A stretch of DNA of 64,000 nucleotides from Notospermus geniculatus (taxonomy: Eukaryota; Nemertea; Pilidiophora; Heteronemertea; Lineidae), in assembly GCA_002633025.1 (NCBI GenBank), contig NMRB01000071.1, positions 466,476 through 530,475 on the forward strand, given 5' to 3'. The translations under genes were made by a program, and so were the position numbers. Shown piece by piece: positions 23,378 to 41,400 of the stretch (positions are counted from its first letter, which is position 1; each line of letters opens with the position of its first letter). Below the pieces are notes generated by a model, which was not told the origin of the DNA, searched no databases, and worked only from the letters and a program-made list of their open reading frames with translations.

Positions 23378-24602
23378 TGTGTCAAATCAATGAAGACATC
23401 ATGCCATAGAGTGCTTTTGTCCGGTGGAAATGTTGAACTAGGATCAGCAGTACTGCCACCTCTCAATTGAACCAATCAGATACCCAAAAAACATCTTTAT
23501 ACAATGTTATGTATGAACATGAACTTATCAATCCCAAGTATCACATTATTAACAATGATATCAGCAAACACCAAAGGCCATCTTGCCTACAACATTATAT
23601 GTACAACCTGTTCAAAATATGGTTATATTTTACAATATCACAGATATGCATGTGTATAACAAATCCATAAGTGCTCAAGTGACTAAGGTGAATCATATAC
23701 AGTACCGTACATGATTCCTGCTGAAAACATGCAGATGCTGAAGACAAAATATGAGTCGTTCCTACACACAGTAAAACCCAACCAACAACCAGAATATGAC
23801 TCCCTTAATCCCAATTTCATATGCACATAATGTGACTCAAACTGAATAACCACAGTATTCTAACAGAGTAATGGGGGAAGATTACCTCTCCAATAAGGTT
23901 AACAATCAACCATTCTATTACAAAATATCTGGGACGGATTTTTGGATACAGGACGGGATTAAAATCACAGGAAATATAAATGCAGTTAGGCCTTATGTAT
24001 GGTATGATCTACTCTGTAAACCATGTTCAATTCAAGCTATAATTTCAATGAATTTACTGATGAAATATAACTTTCATCACCGATTACAAACCATTATTTG
24101 GACACAAATTTCCGAGAGTAGGCCTATAATATAGCTAAAAAAGAAGTGAGGTAAAACCAGATCACAATTTCCTAAAAGTAAACCAGCAGGAATGAAATAC
24201 GTCTTCTATACTACAAAATATGGTGCATTATCAAAAATACTAGCAGTGTATCTAGGAATTAAAACACAGGTTGTCCAAAGACAGTGAACTCCGCCCTCTA
24301 TACTGCTTGAAAACTGACATTCTTTTGCATATCTGGACGATGAACGAAAAGTGAAATTTGAAGCACTTTTAAAAACATGATGAAAATTCCACCTGATTAT
24401 TTACATATGTTCGTTCATTTTGAGACATTATTCCAGATAATATTACAAGAAAAGCCGTAGTGCAAATTGCTAATAGATTCTGACTCAAAAGTATGAGACA
24501 GATATAACATGGACTTAACATATCTCCCTTTCTTTTCCCAATCCAAAAAAATATTTATCTTTCCACCTCAGATCTTGAATCTTCACTACTGAAGAACGCA
24601 TC

Positions 24603-29281
<4,679 letters not shown>

Positions 29282-31454
29282 TTACTTATCTAGTTTCTAA
29301 GATATTTCAATTCCTGAAATGATAAACATGAGGCACATGATATAAAATATCATGGAACTGATGGCATGATGACATCATCCGACATCACTGTTTAGGCCCC
29401 CTGCTTGCTGCAAATAGGGCCTAGACCCTAGGCTAGGCTATCCCGTCAGTTGGAACCTTCTTTGCATAAATGAAACATGCATCACATTTTCAACCACCGA
29501 GAATGTACTAACAAGCGATCTATCAAAGCTGGACATCAGAAGAAAGAGGATTGCTCAGAGATTCTCTTCAACCACATTTTGATACAAAACACATATCAGT
29601 ACAAAGTGATATTGTGCGGAGAAAGTCCCAAATGGGTTTAAAAGTTTTGTATTTTCAACTTTATAGCTGCACAAAACCGCACAGTGTAAAAACATTCTTT
29701 CCGAAACGATATTCATAGTTGTCCACCGGGCAAGTGCTCTTTTACAATTGGTTGCCCGTGTTGCTTTTTGAGTTGCCCGCAAATGGTTTTTCAATGGAAA
29801 AATGATGATTCTTTACTTGTCTGCAGGGCAACCACTTCTGGACTTTTACTTGTCCGTGTCAAAATTCACTTGCCCCGGGCAACGGGACAAGTGCTAAAAT
29901 CAAACACAAAGTGCCTGGCAGTTCAAACTCATTATTTTGGGTCAGACATAAAAAATCAAAGCAGCGATACTGTAGAAATCAACGATTTTCATGGTAAATT
30001 TTCGTCAATTTCAAGCTCGCACATCCGCCAGGCCGGTATGGGTAGCATGATGTGACGGTGTTCGCAACACTGTACGTGCCATGTAACTTCCGTTCCACGA
30101 TGTCATTCATGCCATTTTGTCATTAAATGCACAACCTGGACCGCAAATAAACAAGAAAAAAACATTTTGTTTCACATAGGCCTAAATCGTGTAAAACTCT
30201 GATATTTTTCCATTTGGCCCAATTGTGATGGGATCGATCGGAACGAATTTAGAATCCCCGATCAGTGAGTGCCCAAAAAAGGGTCGCCGATTGATGGAGT
30301 AAGCCGCATGCCATGCCATAGTCTGATAGTATAATAGGCCTTATATAGGCTGCCTCGCCTACCATTCATTGAACAATAGGATTTCCATTGTGTGCCATGG
30401 AGTATGATGGTGTGACCGGTTTTCGTGGTACTAGGCATAGGCCATCTAGGCCTAAGAAGACTTCACCGCCTGATTGCGGCGTTACTCGCTTTGCGTCCGT
30501 AATTATTTTGTTATGTATCGAAAATAGAGATATTAATTTACCGTGAAATGTTTACGTCTCGCGGGCCCGCGCGTGAATAGCTAAACGTGAATAAACGGGA
30601 AAAAACGGGAGTAGGGGCCTACCACGAAAAAATTTCATGACTGTTCTACCGGTAGGCCTACCCCGAAAACTGGTCACTCCATCATATCACTTCCGATCTC
30701 GGATTCGAAAGTTTAGCCGCCTAGGCCTAGGCCTAATCATCAGCATGGACACTGATGGAGGGTCAGTGTACCTAGGCCTACCTAAACAAATGCTAAAGCA
30801 TGATGCATGGATGCACTGCATACACCATGTACACATGGTACACACGTCGTACACACAGCAGCAATGCCAGTGTCAGTGCAGTGCACTGGCACTGGCAGTG
30901 CAGTGCAGATCCGACAGACAATCGTCATGTCACTTTATTTTTGACCAAAAAAATTCCAAGCCTCGGCCTTCTTTCTTCCGAATGTAAGAAAAAAACGTCA
31001 CTTTTAATGGCGACTTTGACTTCTTTGTATATCGATGTACACGAATCATTACGATTCGGGAAATAAAAAGATACACGAAAAGGTGAATTTGTATCGAAAC
31101 CTCACCATAGAGACGACCTACATGCAGCCACACGTACACGTGATAATCTCGCGCAACTAGATAGGAGTATATTCCGTTGCTGCGCGCAAGACTACCCGGA
31201 AGTGTGACACGCTTTTGGTTCAAAAAATATTGTCGATTTTGATTAACATCTGAATAATGTAATGGCTTGACTAAATCGGATTGAAAATGATTTCATATCA
31301 TGCTCTGTATCATCTTAGACTTAACTGATGCACTGTCATTTGAGATAACTCCTGCTGATCGCAAATAATCAATGCAAAAAGACCCACCACAAGAGAGTAG
31401 GGCCTAATCAGCTACCGCCTACCGGTAGGCCTAATTAATACCGGTACACAACAA

Positions 31455-31476
31455 CAATACAATACAATACAATACA
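31455..31476. repeat. Short (AATAC)n microsatellite
   Basis: About four AATAC units in tandem. Confidence 0.7.
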
Positions 31477-31528
31477 CTCAACTGCATAATCCCCCACCCA
31501 CCACAGGGTTAGTGTTAGGGCTATTGTT

Positions 31529-32302
31529 TACGAAAGCCCAGAAGGCTCATTCAAAATTCAATATTGAAACACCGATTTCAATGTTGACTTCAATATTGAA
31601 ATCGTATCTTCAATATTGAAATCGGATATTTTCAACTTATAAAAACCATCAAAATTACACTAACGAATGTTACCAAAAAATGAATTAGCGCTGGGTTATA
31701 AACAGTGTCTCTCCCTCTTCAGTGTATCAACAAAGATTTTAATTATATTTAGGAACATAACTTTAACGGATATTATTTCAATTTCTTATAAACATGACTT
31801 CAATATTGAACCACAAATTCAATATTGAAATCCGACTTCAATATTGAAATCAATGATTCAATATTGAAGTCAGATTTCAATATTGAATTTGTGGTTCAAT
31901 ATTGAAATGTATGATTCAATATTGAAGTCAGATTTCAATATTGAATTCGCAGTTCAATATTGAAATGTATGATTCAATATTGAATAGTGTGGTTCAATAT
32001 TGAAGTCATGTTGATAAGAAATTGAAATAATGCCCGTTAAAGTTATATTCCTAAATATAATTAAAATCTTTGTTGATACACTGAAGAGGGAGAGACACTC
32101 TTTATAACCCAGCGCTAATTCATTTTTTGGTAACATTCGTTAGTGTAAATTTGATGGTTTTTATAAGTTGAAAATATCCGATTTCAATATTGAAGAACCG
32201 ATTTCAATATTGAAGTCAACAGTTCAATATTGAAGATCCGATTTCAATATTGAAATCGGTGTTTCAATATTGAATTTTGAATGAGCCTTCTGGGCTTTCG
32301 TA
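31529..32302. mobile_element. 774-bp near-perfect foldback element built of TTCAATATTGAA units
   Basis: Ends TACGAAAGCCCAGAAGGCTC (31529) and GAGCCTTCTGGGCTTTCGTA (32302) are exact inverse copies. ATTGTT occurs directly outside both ends (31523-31528, 32303-32308), fitting a 6-bp target duplication. The arms pair along roughly 270 bases, including a unique segment with TTAGCGCTGGGTTATAAA. The outer and central parts are repeats of the 12-bp palindrome TTCAATATTGAA separated by 3-8 bases. No coding frame. It ends 98 bases before the nucleoside hydrolase ATG. Confidence 0.85.
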
Positions 32303-32400
32303 ATTGTTTGGGTTAGGAACAGTGTTAGGGTGGTCACTGTGTGATGTGGGGGATATTAATGCAAAAATGGTTACCTTGTAAACCAATAATTTCAGTTGCC

Positions 32401-33999
32401 ATGGTGATGAAACTGATAATAGATGTTGATACAGGGACAGATGATGCTGTGGCGATGATGGTTGCTCTCAGGCAACCTGATGTGGAAGTCCTCGCAATAA
32501 CCTGTGTGAATGGCAACACTCGGATTGATTCTGTGTGTAAAAATACGCTGCGAGTTTTACAAGTTTGTGAGCGGCTTGATGTGAGTATTAGGCCTACTGC
32601 TGATACCGGTAATCATAATTTTATTGCCTCTTATGAAGAATGTATCACCTAATTAGCTCTGTTGATTTTCATCCAACTCATGAGTTGCATTGATTTAGTC
32701 ACTTGAGGCAATGTTCTGCGTTATTATATTTTTAGGTCCCAGTATACAAGGGGGCAACAAAACCTCTCTTGATGAAGTTGCATAAGCAAGAGAACTTTCA
32801 TGGAGGAGACGGTCTTGGCGATACAGATATTGATAGTGATAACCCAGTGGATATCAATCTTATCAAGGAAGAGTTTGCTGCCATTGCTATGGTTAATCTG
32901 GTGAACAAGTATCCCGGTAAATTTCAGATGACCTGGTCTATTGATTTATCCAGCTCGAGTGACAGAGTGAAATTTTCAGGACCTTTGTCTGCAACTGTAA
33001 ACATTTTCAACTGATAATCCAAAAATATGTCATCCCATCACACAAAGGAAAGTTCCATTTGAAAATTGGCATAACTTGGTCATCCAGTTTGACTCGTTAT
33101 GTGACAAGAATGTTCCTGTATAAGTGAGTGCATAAAATGATCTTTTTTGTTCCAGGAGAGATCACACTGGTAGCTTTGGCCCCTCTGACAAATTTGTCAC
33201 TTGCACAACACATTGACCCAGACTTCGGGAAGAAGTTGAAGAACTTATTGATTATGGGTGGCAATATAACAGGTTGTTAGTCTTACACTACTCTTTCAGA
33301 GATACCATTGAGCTTTATGTACCGGTACATTTCATTCTCATTCTTATTATCAGTTGCTCAATTCAAATTAATTTGTTTCCTTTTTCATCGCTCACGTGTA
33401 GGAAAGGGCAATATCAGTGTGAGTGGCGAGTTCAACTTTCATGTTGACCCTGAAGCTGCAAGAAACGTACTCACCGATTTCCAGTGTCCCAAAAGGCTCG
33501 TGTCTTGGGAAACATGCTCGGAACATGTGCTTGACTGGGTAAGACATTTTAGCTGTACTTGTATGTGTATGTGGATCATCAAAAGACAATGTACCTGTAA
33601 GAATTGACTGGTACAGTAGAAGACACAGATTATTATTGTCATGCTACAAGAGAAGTTATCATCTTTCAGGAATGGTTTGATAGGTGGACAAGTACCGACA
33701 CCAAAGCAGGACGGTTTGCAAAGGCTATTACGTCGCAAACATCATCACGTACAAGATATCAGTTGAAGATCAATGGCTTCAGGTGCTGTGATCCAATGGC
33801 TATTGTTACTTTATTCTACGAAGGTTGTGTACTGGAATCCAAGAAATGCTACTGCACAGTTGAGTTGCAAGGCTCCCATACAAGAGGTCAGATGGTGGTG
33901 GATTGGAATGGAATGCTTGGACAGGAACCAAATGTGGAGATTGTCCTAAAAATGGACCGTGATGTAATGAAGAAAGGTTTTGAGGCGGCAGTTCAGTAG
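32401..33999 (+). CDS. Inosine/uridine-preferring nucleoside hydrolase family enzyme
   Basis: Five exons (32401-32580, 32736-32916, 33156-33272, 33402-33538, 33670-33999) encode 314 residues, the usual length for the family. These enzymes split the N-glycosidic bond of ribonucleosides using a bound calcium. The N-terminal calcium/ribose loop DVDTGTDDA is intact, as are APLTNLSLA, LLIMGGNI and the ribose-contacting GEFNFHVDPEAA. Near the C-terminus the segment usually containing the leaving-group His (HDPxA) reads CCDPMA, so a Cys replaces that His. I chose the ATG at 32401 (MVMKLIIDVD) because it is the last Met before the first beta strand. An in-frame ATG at 32341 would add 20 unlikely residues. 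Metazoan copies exist in many invertebrates; mammals lack them. Confidence 0.92.
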
Positions 34000-34297
34000 A
34001 AGATGCCTTGCCTGTGTGAGATATTGTGATACCTTCTTTGCTGTTGAATATCAGAGGAAGTCAAATAATCACATATTCATAATAGCAACAGGGACACTCA
34101 AAGCAACTTGTTTCAATACAGACAATGTATAAATGAATTGATTTGCATTTATCAAACACAACAAAATTTTGTTGTACTGCTGCTCTGGTCACTTCCAAAG
34201 GATTGTACTTGTTATAGGTGTAACATTTTACAGCCTACCACATCATCTTTTAATTTTGATACTCTACTGTACATGTACGGGTAACATTCGATCTTAG

Positions 34298-34303
34298 AAT
34301 AAA
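34298..34303 (+). promoter_or_regulatory. Poly(A) signal, nucleoside hydrolase
   Basis: A canonical AATAAA lies 299 bases after the hydrolase stop codon. Confidence 0.5.
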
Positions 34304-34750
34304 AGAACTTTCCCATGATTTTTTGCCACTTTCTCCCTCTTCCAGTCAAGATTTACTCGGGAGACCATGTCGAAGGCCCAGTCTGACTGAATCGGACACA
34401 TCACACAAAGGTCCTTGTCAGGGAGAAGGTCCAACGAGTGGGAATATGACAATGTTCTGGAGAAGACTCCATTCATTTGAAGATCAACATCACTCGGGTC
34501 CCAAGAAATCCTACAAAGTAGGAGGATTCAACTCACCCCCTCAGGCAGATGGTGCAGAACTAACCCAGCCACCTGCAACAACTTTCCGATTCAATTCCTC
34601 TTCCATATTATCTATCTTCCCAATTTGCTTACAGACTCAAGATCACTGAAGTAATGGAACAGGAAAATTAATAGGGAAGAAAATTCTCTGGTAGATGTAA
34701 TTCTCTAGTAGATGTAAAAGTCAAGTGACGAGTATTTTACATACAAAACA

Positions 34751-34756
34751 TTTATT
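34751..34756 (-). promoter_or_regulatory. Poly(A) signal, FET gene
   Basis: Minus-strand AATAAA, 713 bases after the FET stop codon at 35469. Confidence 0.45.
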
Positions 34757-35468
34757 TTTAATGAAGTAAAATACATGTTATTGTACACTAACAGAGATAA
34801 AAATTTGACATAAATTTGCCCATCTGAAGGCTTGGAAGAGGTGCCACTAAAGTCAAACATCATGAATTACTCCTCAAATACTTCATTACAAAATGCACAA
34901 AAGTTTTTCTCTGTGATATTTCCGTAGGACACTGTTGTTACATTATAAAGGATGAAATAAACCTGAACCAATGTGGTGACATGTGAACAGAAGACAACAT
35001 TTCAGGCAGTACTTGATTACAAAATTGTGCTCGTTTTTACAAATGAGTACTTAGGACTGCAACACTAATGTCGGCTGAAGCAATCTCTTAACGAAAAGAG
35101 TTAGCAAATAGATTAATATCCCCCACTTGGTGAAATGACTATTGAATATAACACACCTTAACCCGAATTCTCACACTACTTTATATCACCAGCTTTACTG
35201 TGGACAACGTAGATAATTAACAGACAGTAGTTCACAACAGTGTGCCCACGTAACCATATTATGTCCTGCAAAATTGTAACTCTGAAGGGTCCATGGAAAG
35301 ATACAAATCAAATGACAGCATATGTATGTTTGACCGAACAGCTGTCATATATTTACACTATGTCACATATTCCATAACCTCAAGGAATCCAAGGTTCACA
35401 CAATCCATCAGGGTAATATTTACACATGATCCGCCCATTGAGAGAACTTTACGATAACAGGTGCATTT

Positions 35469-38400
35469 CTAGTATGGCCGCGGTCTCCTATCTTGCATTC
35501 TGAAATGGAACAATGTCAGAACATTAATATTTCTTGGCACATTTAGTAGAAATGGAACCCATAGTTCAAATCACTGACTACTTTTTATAATGCCAGAGCT
35601 GCCCAGATATAATTCGTATGTGATTTTGAGCTTACCCTCCTCGTCTGTCTTTCATGCCTCCACGGTGCATGTCTCCACCGCCACGTCCTCCACGATCAAA
35701 ACCACCTCGTCCTCCTCCTCCTCGGGGACCGCCACGATCGAAGCCACCTCGGCCTCGCATTCCACCACGCATTCCTCCGCCAAAATCACCACGTCCACGC
35801 ATGCCACCACCACGGCTGCCTCTATCAAATCCGCCTCTGCCTCTCATGCCACCACGGAAACCGCCTAAATTAAGATGAAATTGACAACACAACAAATTTA
35901 AACTTTCCTCTCAATGGCTAATAATCATTCTGCAATGTGTGGGCTCTGATTCTTGCAATCTATATCCAATGGTATATTCTGGGCACTGTCGGGATAGGCC
36001 TACAATGTTATTCAGTGAAGATTTTTTTGTTGAACACTCACCTCCCATATCGTCACCTCCTTCACCACCTGCATTTTCTGGCGCTGGTTCTTGACACCTG
36101 TTACATTCGCTTCTTCGGGCGAAGTTTCTATTGTTACATTTCCTGTGAAAAATACAAAATTAAATAACACATCCAAACATACATGACTTCCACTTCTGTT
36201 TGCTCAGAACATGCGCATCACTACAGAATATGACTTCTAAATTTTGGTACACATTAAACTATCGGAGGGAAGATTCTCATAAATGTGCCGAGGGAGTGTC
36301 TTTTGAGTTACGTGACAGGAGCTGATATTTAAGAAGATGACTACTGAAGACTACTATGAACACAAAACACAAAACAACAGGAATCGCCACTAACGATATT
36401 TAGGAATGGCCGACATCTCATGAAAATCTTCCGAGTGCTACTTACGGGCAGTACCAATCTCCTGGTCGTCCAGCTTCGCCACCGCCTCGTCCACTATCCA
36501 TGCCATTTCCACGACCTCGGCCGCGAAAGCCCATCCCATCTGAAATATGAGGAGACAGTTAAACTTTGGATTCAAGTTTCAACAAAAATTCTTCATATTC
36601 TGGGGTTTTATTGCATCTCAGTTATGATTCGTCTGATATTGCCAGAGTGTGAAATCACAACACACAACTTACCACCACGTCCTCTGCCACCCCTTTCAAA
36701 TCCTCCACGACCACGCATGCCTGGATTGTACAGCTTCTTCATCGCCATCTCAACCTTTATATTATTGCCTTCAAACATTGTATCTAAAAAATACCAAGTT
36801 GGTCAAAAATCAGTCACCAGAAAACAGTAAGAATAAGCATGACCATCACCTGATTGACATTTCACTCATGCCAAAGGCACTGCAAACAAGCCACTAGTCA
36901 TTAACGATTCCATTAGTCACTAACTCGTACCATTATACAAAGGAATAATGGTGAAATCTAAAATAACAATTTTTTGATATCAACCACAAATTTAATCTGC
37001 ATACCGTTGAACCGTGATACAGCATCATTAGCTGCTTCCATGTCCTCATAACCGATAATGGCACTGTCAACTTGTCCCGTCTTGTTGTCCTTGTAGATTC
37101 TGATCATATTATTCCCTGTCTTCTTGTCTTTCTGCAATGAAAAGAAAACCCAACCATTTACAACTTTCATGAATCAAAATAACAATGGATAATGTTTGAG
37201 TATTATGCAAACGAAGTATACAGCCAACAGGTTCAACCCGATTTGAAAATACTTACTTTGAGACGACCCCATTGTGAGAAGACCATTTCCAACATTTCTT
37301 CAGAAGTGTTTCCAGGTAAGTTGGAAACGTATATTGTGTCCTTTGATGGAACCTTTGGTACGTTAGGATCATTGTATCCAGCTTTGCCTGAACCAAGAGC
37401 ATCACCTGAAATACATGACAATGAGCAATGACAGAAACAGCATAATAGCCATGAAAAGAGGTCTGCTGAATTTGAGCTTTTTTAAAACAATTCTACTACT
37501 GATGCTTTTAATTTCATTTTGATAATTGTCACAAAACAGCAAATATGAAAACCAGTCATATCATTTTTGTCAGTGTCAGGCCAGTCCAGTTTTCATATAT
37601 CAACATAAGGGGATTATGGAGTATTATCAGAGGGAGAGACACAGGCGACATCCACCATTATTCATTAATGTATATGACAGATGTGTAACTTGCGTCAAAA
37701 TCAAATTCTTCGGCCTCACGTGGAGGCAGTCATGGGCTGAACTGCAAACATGGGAAACACCTCCCAACACCCACACAGCCAATTCACATTCAGCATTCAC
37801 TCATGTCCAGGGCAAAGCATTGGATGAAGAATCAATGAAACTGTGCAAATGAAATGAAAGATACGGGGAGAGTGCTTGATCGTTCAACAATATGAAAAGT
37901 GGACCCGCACAGAAAGACAAAGCACATGGTCAGCAGACCTCTGTGGAATCTTAACTACATTTAATGGGATCTTATACTGAATACTTCTATGGAAAGTGGG
38001 AAAGGACATGCTCAAATTGCAGAATGAATATAAAGTAACGACCGAGTGGGAACACGCTAGCAATGGTGCCAAAAGGTGCTGACACCCTTTCCTTTACCAA
38101 AGCTGATGCATTAGTGAACAGAGCTAGAGAACTATGATGGCCGTCAAAAGGCAACATTGGAAACGGAAACAGTACCATAAAAACTCTTTCAAAAAATTTC
38201 ACGGCAAAAACGTGATACCCTTTTACAATGGTCTTGATTTGAATGCTAACACCCCAAGAAGAGTTGAAAAGTACCCCTCTTCTATTTTGCAAAACAGACA
38301 TGAAAATAAAAACAACGAAGCATCCTGGATCACATTTTCAACCTATTTTCAAGCTGAGCTCTATCTAACAGAAGTATAGGTCTCTTTGAGATAGTACCAT

Positions 38401-41400
38401 GAGAATGACTTTAGTGAAAGTATATATAGATTTCTGATACCTGTGTTTCTGAAACCAGCTTATCTCGGAATAGTGTGATTTTCTCCTAAATTGTTGATAG
38501 AGAAGAAAAACATCACAACCCAGTCACACAGTGACGAGTAGAGAGGACGTTCAAAATTGCAGCACCCATCACTAACGTCCTTTCAGTGAAGCACTGAGAA
38601 TGAAAGTGAGACGAGTTGAGAAGAGCAAGATTAAACTTTCATCCCAAAATAAATTTATTTTAAGAGGAAGAAGTGTATAACGCACCTTTGTGATGAGATG
38701 CTGCATTCTGTATGGTGTGCTCAGTATCATATTTCTTACATTGTACTAGAATTGACTGTTAGAAGAACTTCAACACTTGAATGTTGTGAAATCTCTCTAA
38801 AGTGTACCAAAGTTGAAAACTATCACACTCCTACCGGTACCCTCTTCCTGTAAAACCTACATGACTTTTTTTAGACCAGAAAGCAGTCTTATCAGAACTT
38901 TGAACTTGCTTCAGGTAACTTCAGGTAACGAGGATTTGTACTGAACATAAATTGACAAACTTCATCATAAGAAACAAGTGCAAGAAACTTGAATTGCTTA
39001 GCCACAACAAAGATTCCAGAAATCTTACAATCAACTTACTGTTGCTTGCTGGGGGACATGGACATGCACACCAATATGATATCATAGCTTTGATTGTAAG
39101 ATTTTGTGGAGTACCTTTGAATGGGATCAAGAACATTTACAGATTTTAAATAGAAAAGCATTCAATGCAACCTCTAGTGGCAACATTCTCTACTTCTGAA
39201 TCTGATAGTGATATAACTGAATGAGACATGATACCTCATTTTACAAGTATTTCTGATGATTCTCATTGGCAGTTACATCACTTTTCATTATACCAACAAC
39301 TTAAATTAAATCATAGACTTTAGCTTTAGCAACATAAATTTATCAGTCTTTGTGGAGCGAAATGCTATACGGGAAATGTTCGCGAAATGTTATTACTGGA
39401 AGAACAGCAGACGCCAGATCATCACTAGCCTAACCGATGTTTTTGAGACAACGACACTTGACAAGGACATTGTGTCATCCAGTTTCCCAGGACCACACTC
39501 TACAAATGGACTGGACATTTGCAAGATTCCATTCGAAGACCAACAGCTGCTTAGCTTGCAGTATACTCCAGTGACTTAAACAGTATGCAACACATGTGAA
39601 TTTTAAAATTATATTTGAGGTCAGGGGCCATATGCATAAAACTTCCTTAAGTTAAGTGNTAGTTGCCAGTGCTTAACAGATGGCAAATAAGTCAATACTA
39701 AACTGCCTAATGTACTTTTATGTTCACATGTTTTAGTTTACAACAATCTATGCAAAATGATATCCAAGGATGCTTCAAAATTTACCGTGTACACAAAATT
39801 GTACCTTGATGAAATACAACACGCGAGTGAAAGTTTGACACCTTAAATAATACTGCTTTAACCCCAATGCTGCAAAATGTGGCAGCCAAAAGAAAAACAA
39901 TTCGCTGCAATTTAACAGGCCCGAGGATGAAATGTTTTGAGTTTGGGAACCACCAGAGATCACTAATAACTGGGAACATTTTCAAAACAACATTATGACG
40001 AAAGTAATATTCACATCTGTTAAAACCATCAAGATATCCTGGTGGTAAGAATAAGTTATCTTTGAAAAAAGAACTGGGAAGAGAACATAGTCTGCAGATA
40101 CCTACCATACACCGTGATTACTCCAAGAGGTTGTCACTGCAGTGTCAGTAAACGTAGCCACTCTCACACAAATTCAAGTTCAGAGACTTAACATATTCAT
40201 CATCATATTCATCATCATGACTATGTCTATGGCTCTTCCCAGTTCAAGCAGATATTGCAGAACCACTATAATGTGTCCATTTCACTTACCACCCATACTA
40301 CTGTTGCCACCATAAGATCCTCGACCACCGCTGTAACATATGTCAAGTATTTAGCATGGAGTGTCACTGCAGCAAAGTACTGCAACACACCCCACGTTAA
40401 ACACTTAATGCTGGACAGGTCTTCTAAGTTCCCATAACTCTTTTCCCTTATCTAGTCGTCTTTGATTTTTACACGCAGCGAAACCTCGGGGATGAATGCC
40501 TTTTTCCTAAATAACTTCCCACACCCAGAGCCAAAAGTTATACACGTCTCGAAAATTTCCTCAGCACCATGTAGATTTACTGGAAACCCGATTGTACTGA
40601 ACACAAAACCATTCTTATGTTGATTTACTCGTAAACCTTACAATACAAGCTTTGCTTGTAGAATTACTTGTAAAAATCCAGAATCCCTAAAACCCAGATT
40701 ACAATCTTGGTTACTGTCGTATCATCATTTGTACCCGGGTGCGTAAAAAGCACCTGTTTCCACAAACGTGTGAAAACTTGGCCTAGATTATCATGATCAG
40801 TCATCAATCATTTTATGTACAGGTTTCATGATGTTTTAATGAACATTGGCCACCCTCAAACTAACCGGAATACTTGAACGAACATGGTGCAGTGAGAAAC
40901 ATAGCAAAAAGAGCTATTATATTTCTTTGCAGAAGGAAATTTTGCACGGCATATTATAAGTGCTTTGACTACACAGCCTTCTGTATAATTATTTCTTTAA
41001 CCAGTTGTATAAGTTTGTATTTGCTTTAAACCATCAGAAGTTTTGCACGTTTCGAATCCCTTTCCTAGAAAATCCCTCCCTTTGTACTCCCTAACATGCA
41101 CACAACTGAGCTTTAGCAGCAATATGAGTTTTTGAGACTAGATGAAACCCCATTTAGTGCTTGGCATAATCGAACCTGCAAACGAATACTCAGAAAAGCA
41201 AGAGCATATAAAAAAGACCATTGTCTTTATTAGACATAACAATCAGGGTAATGGAAGGGAGCAAAGAGATTCCGGCCAATTATAAAATGTGTTGTGAACT
41301 CTTCGAATGCTGTGATGATGACAGCATATGCAGAAAAACTTGGAATTTGAACACCGGTGATCATTACATACTGGCTTAACTTGAAACCATGCAGCGTACC

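Larger units (their letters stand above)
20584..24602. other. Convergent intergenic region, TBCA to ZNF474-like gene
   Basis: No protein gene is supported here. The left part is probably TBCA 3' UTR with a poly(A) signal AATAAA at 21437. It also contains the inverted-repeat element at 21927-22157, a short run of C bases near 22977-22989 and the large hairpin at about 23023-23377 interrupted by an N at 23336. The remaining sequence is AT-rich and without visible structure. Confidence 0.5.
34000..35468. other. Convergent 3' regions of nucleoside hydrolase and FET gene
   Basis: AATAAA on the plus strand at 34298-34303 fits the hydrolase 3' end. TTTATT at 34751-34756 reads AATAAA on the minus strand and fits a FET 3' UTR of about 0.7 kb. 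An open frame at 34323-34649 between them shows no recognisable product. Confidence 0.55.

Noticed and set aside
31554-32276. CRISPR-like array of TTCAATATTGAA
   Set aside because: The units are palindromic with 3-8 base spacers inside one large foldback in a eukaryotic genome; it is a transposon-like structure.
34323-34649. 108-codon plus frame after the nucleoside hydrolase
   Set aside because: Starts after the hydrolase poly(A) signal, no family match, Ser/Pro-rich composition; no support as a gene.
35590-35878. Ser/Thr-rich and Pro-rich plus-strand frames
   Set aside because: Antisense shadows of the FET RGG exon.
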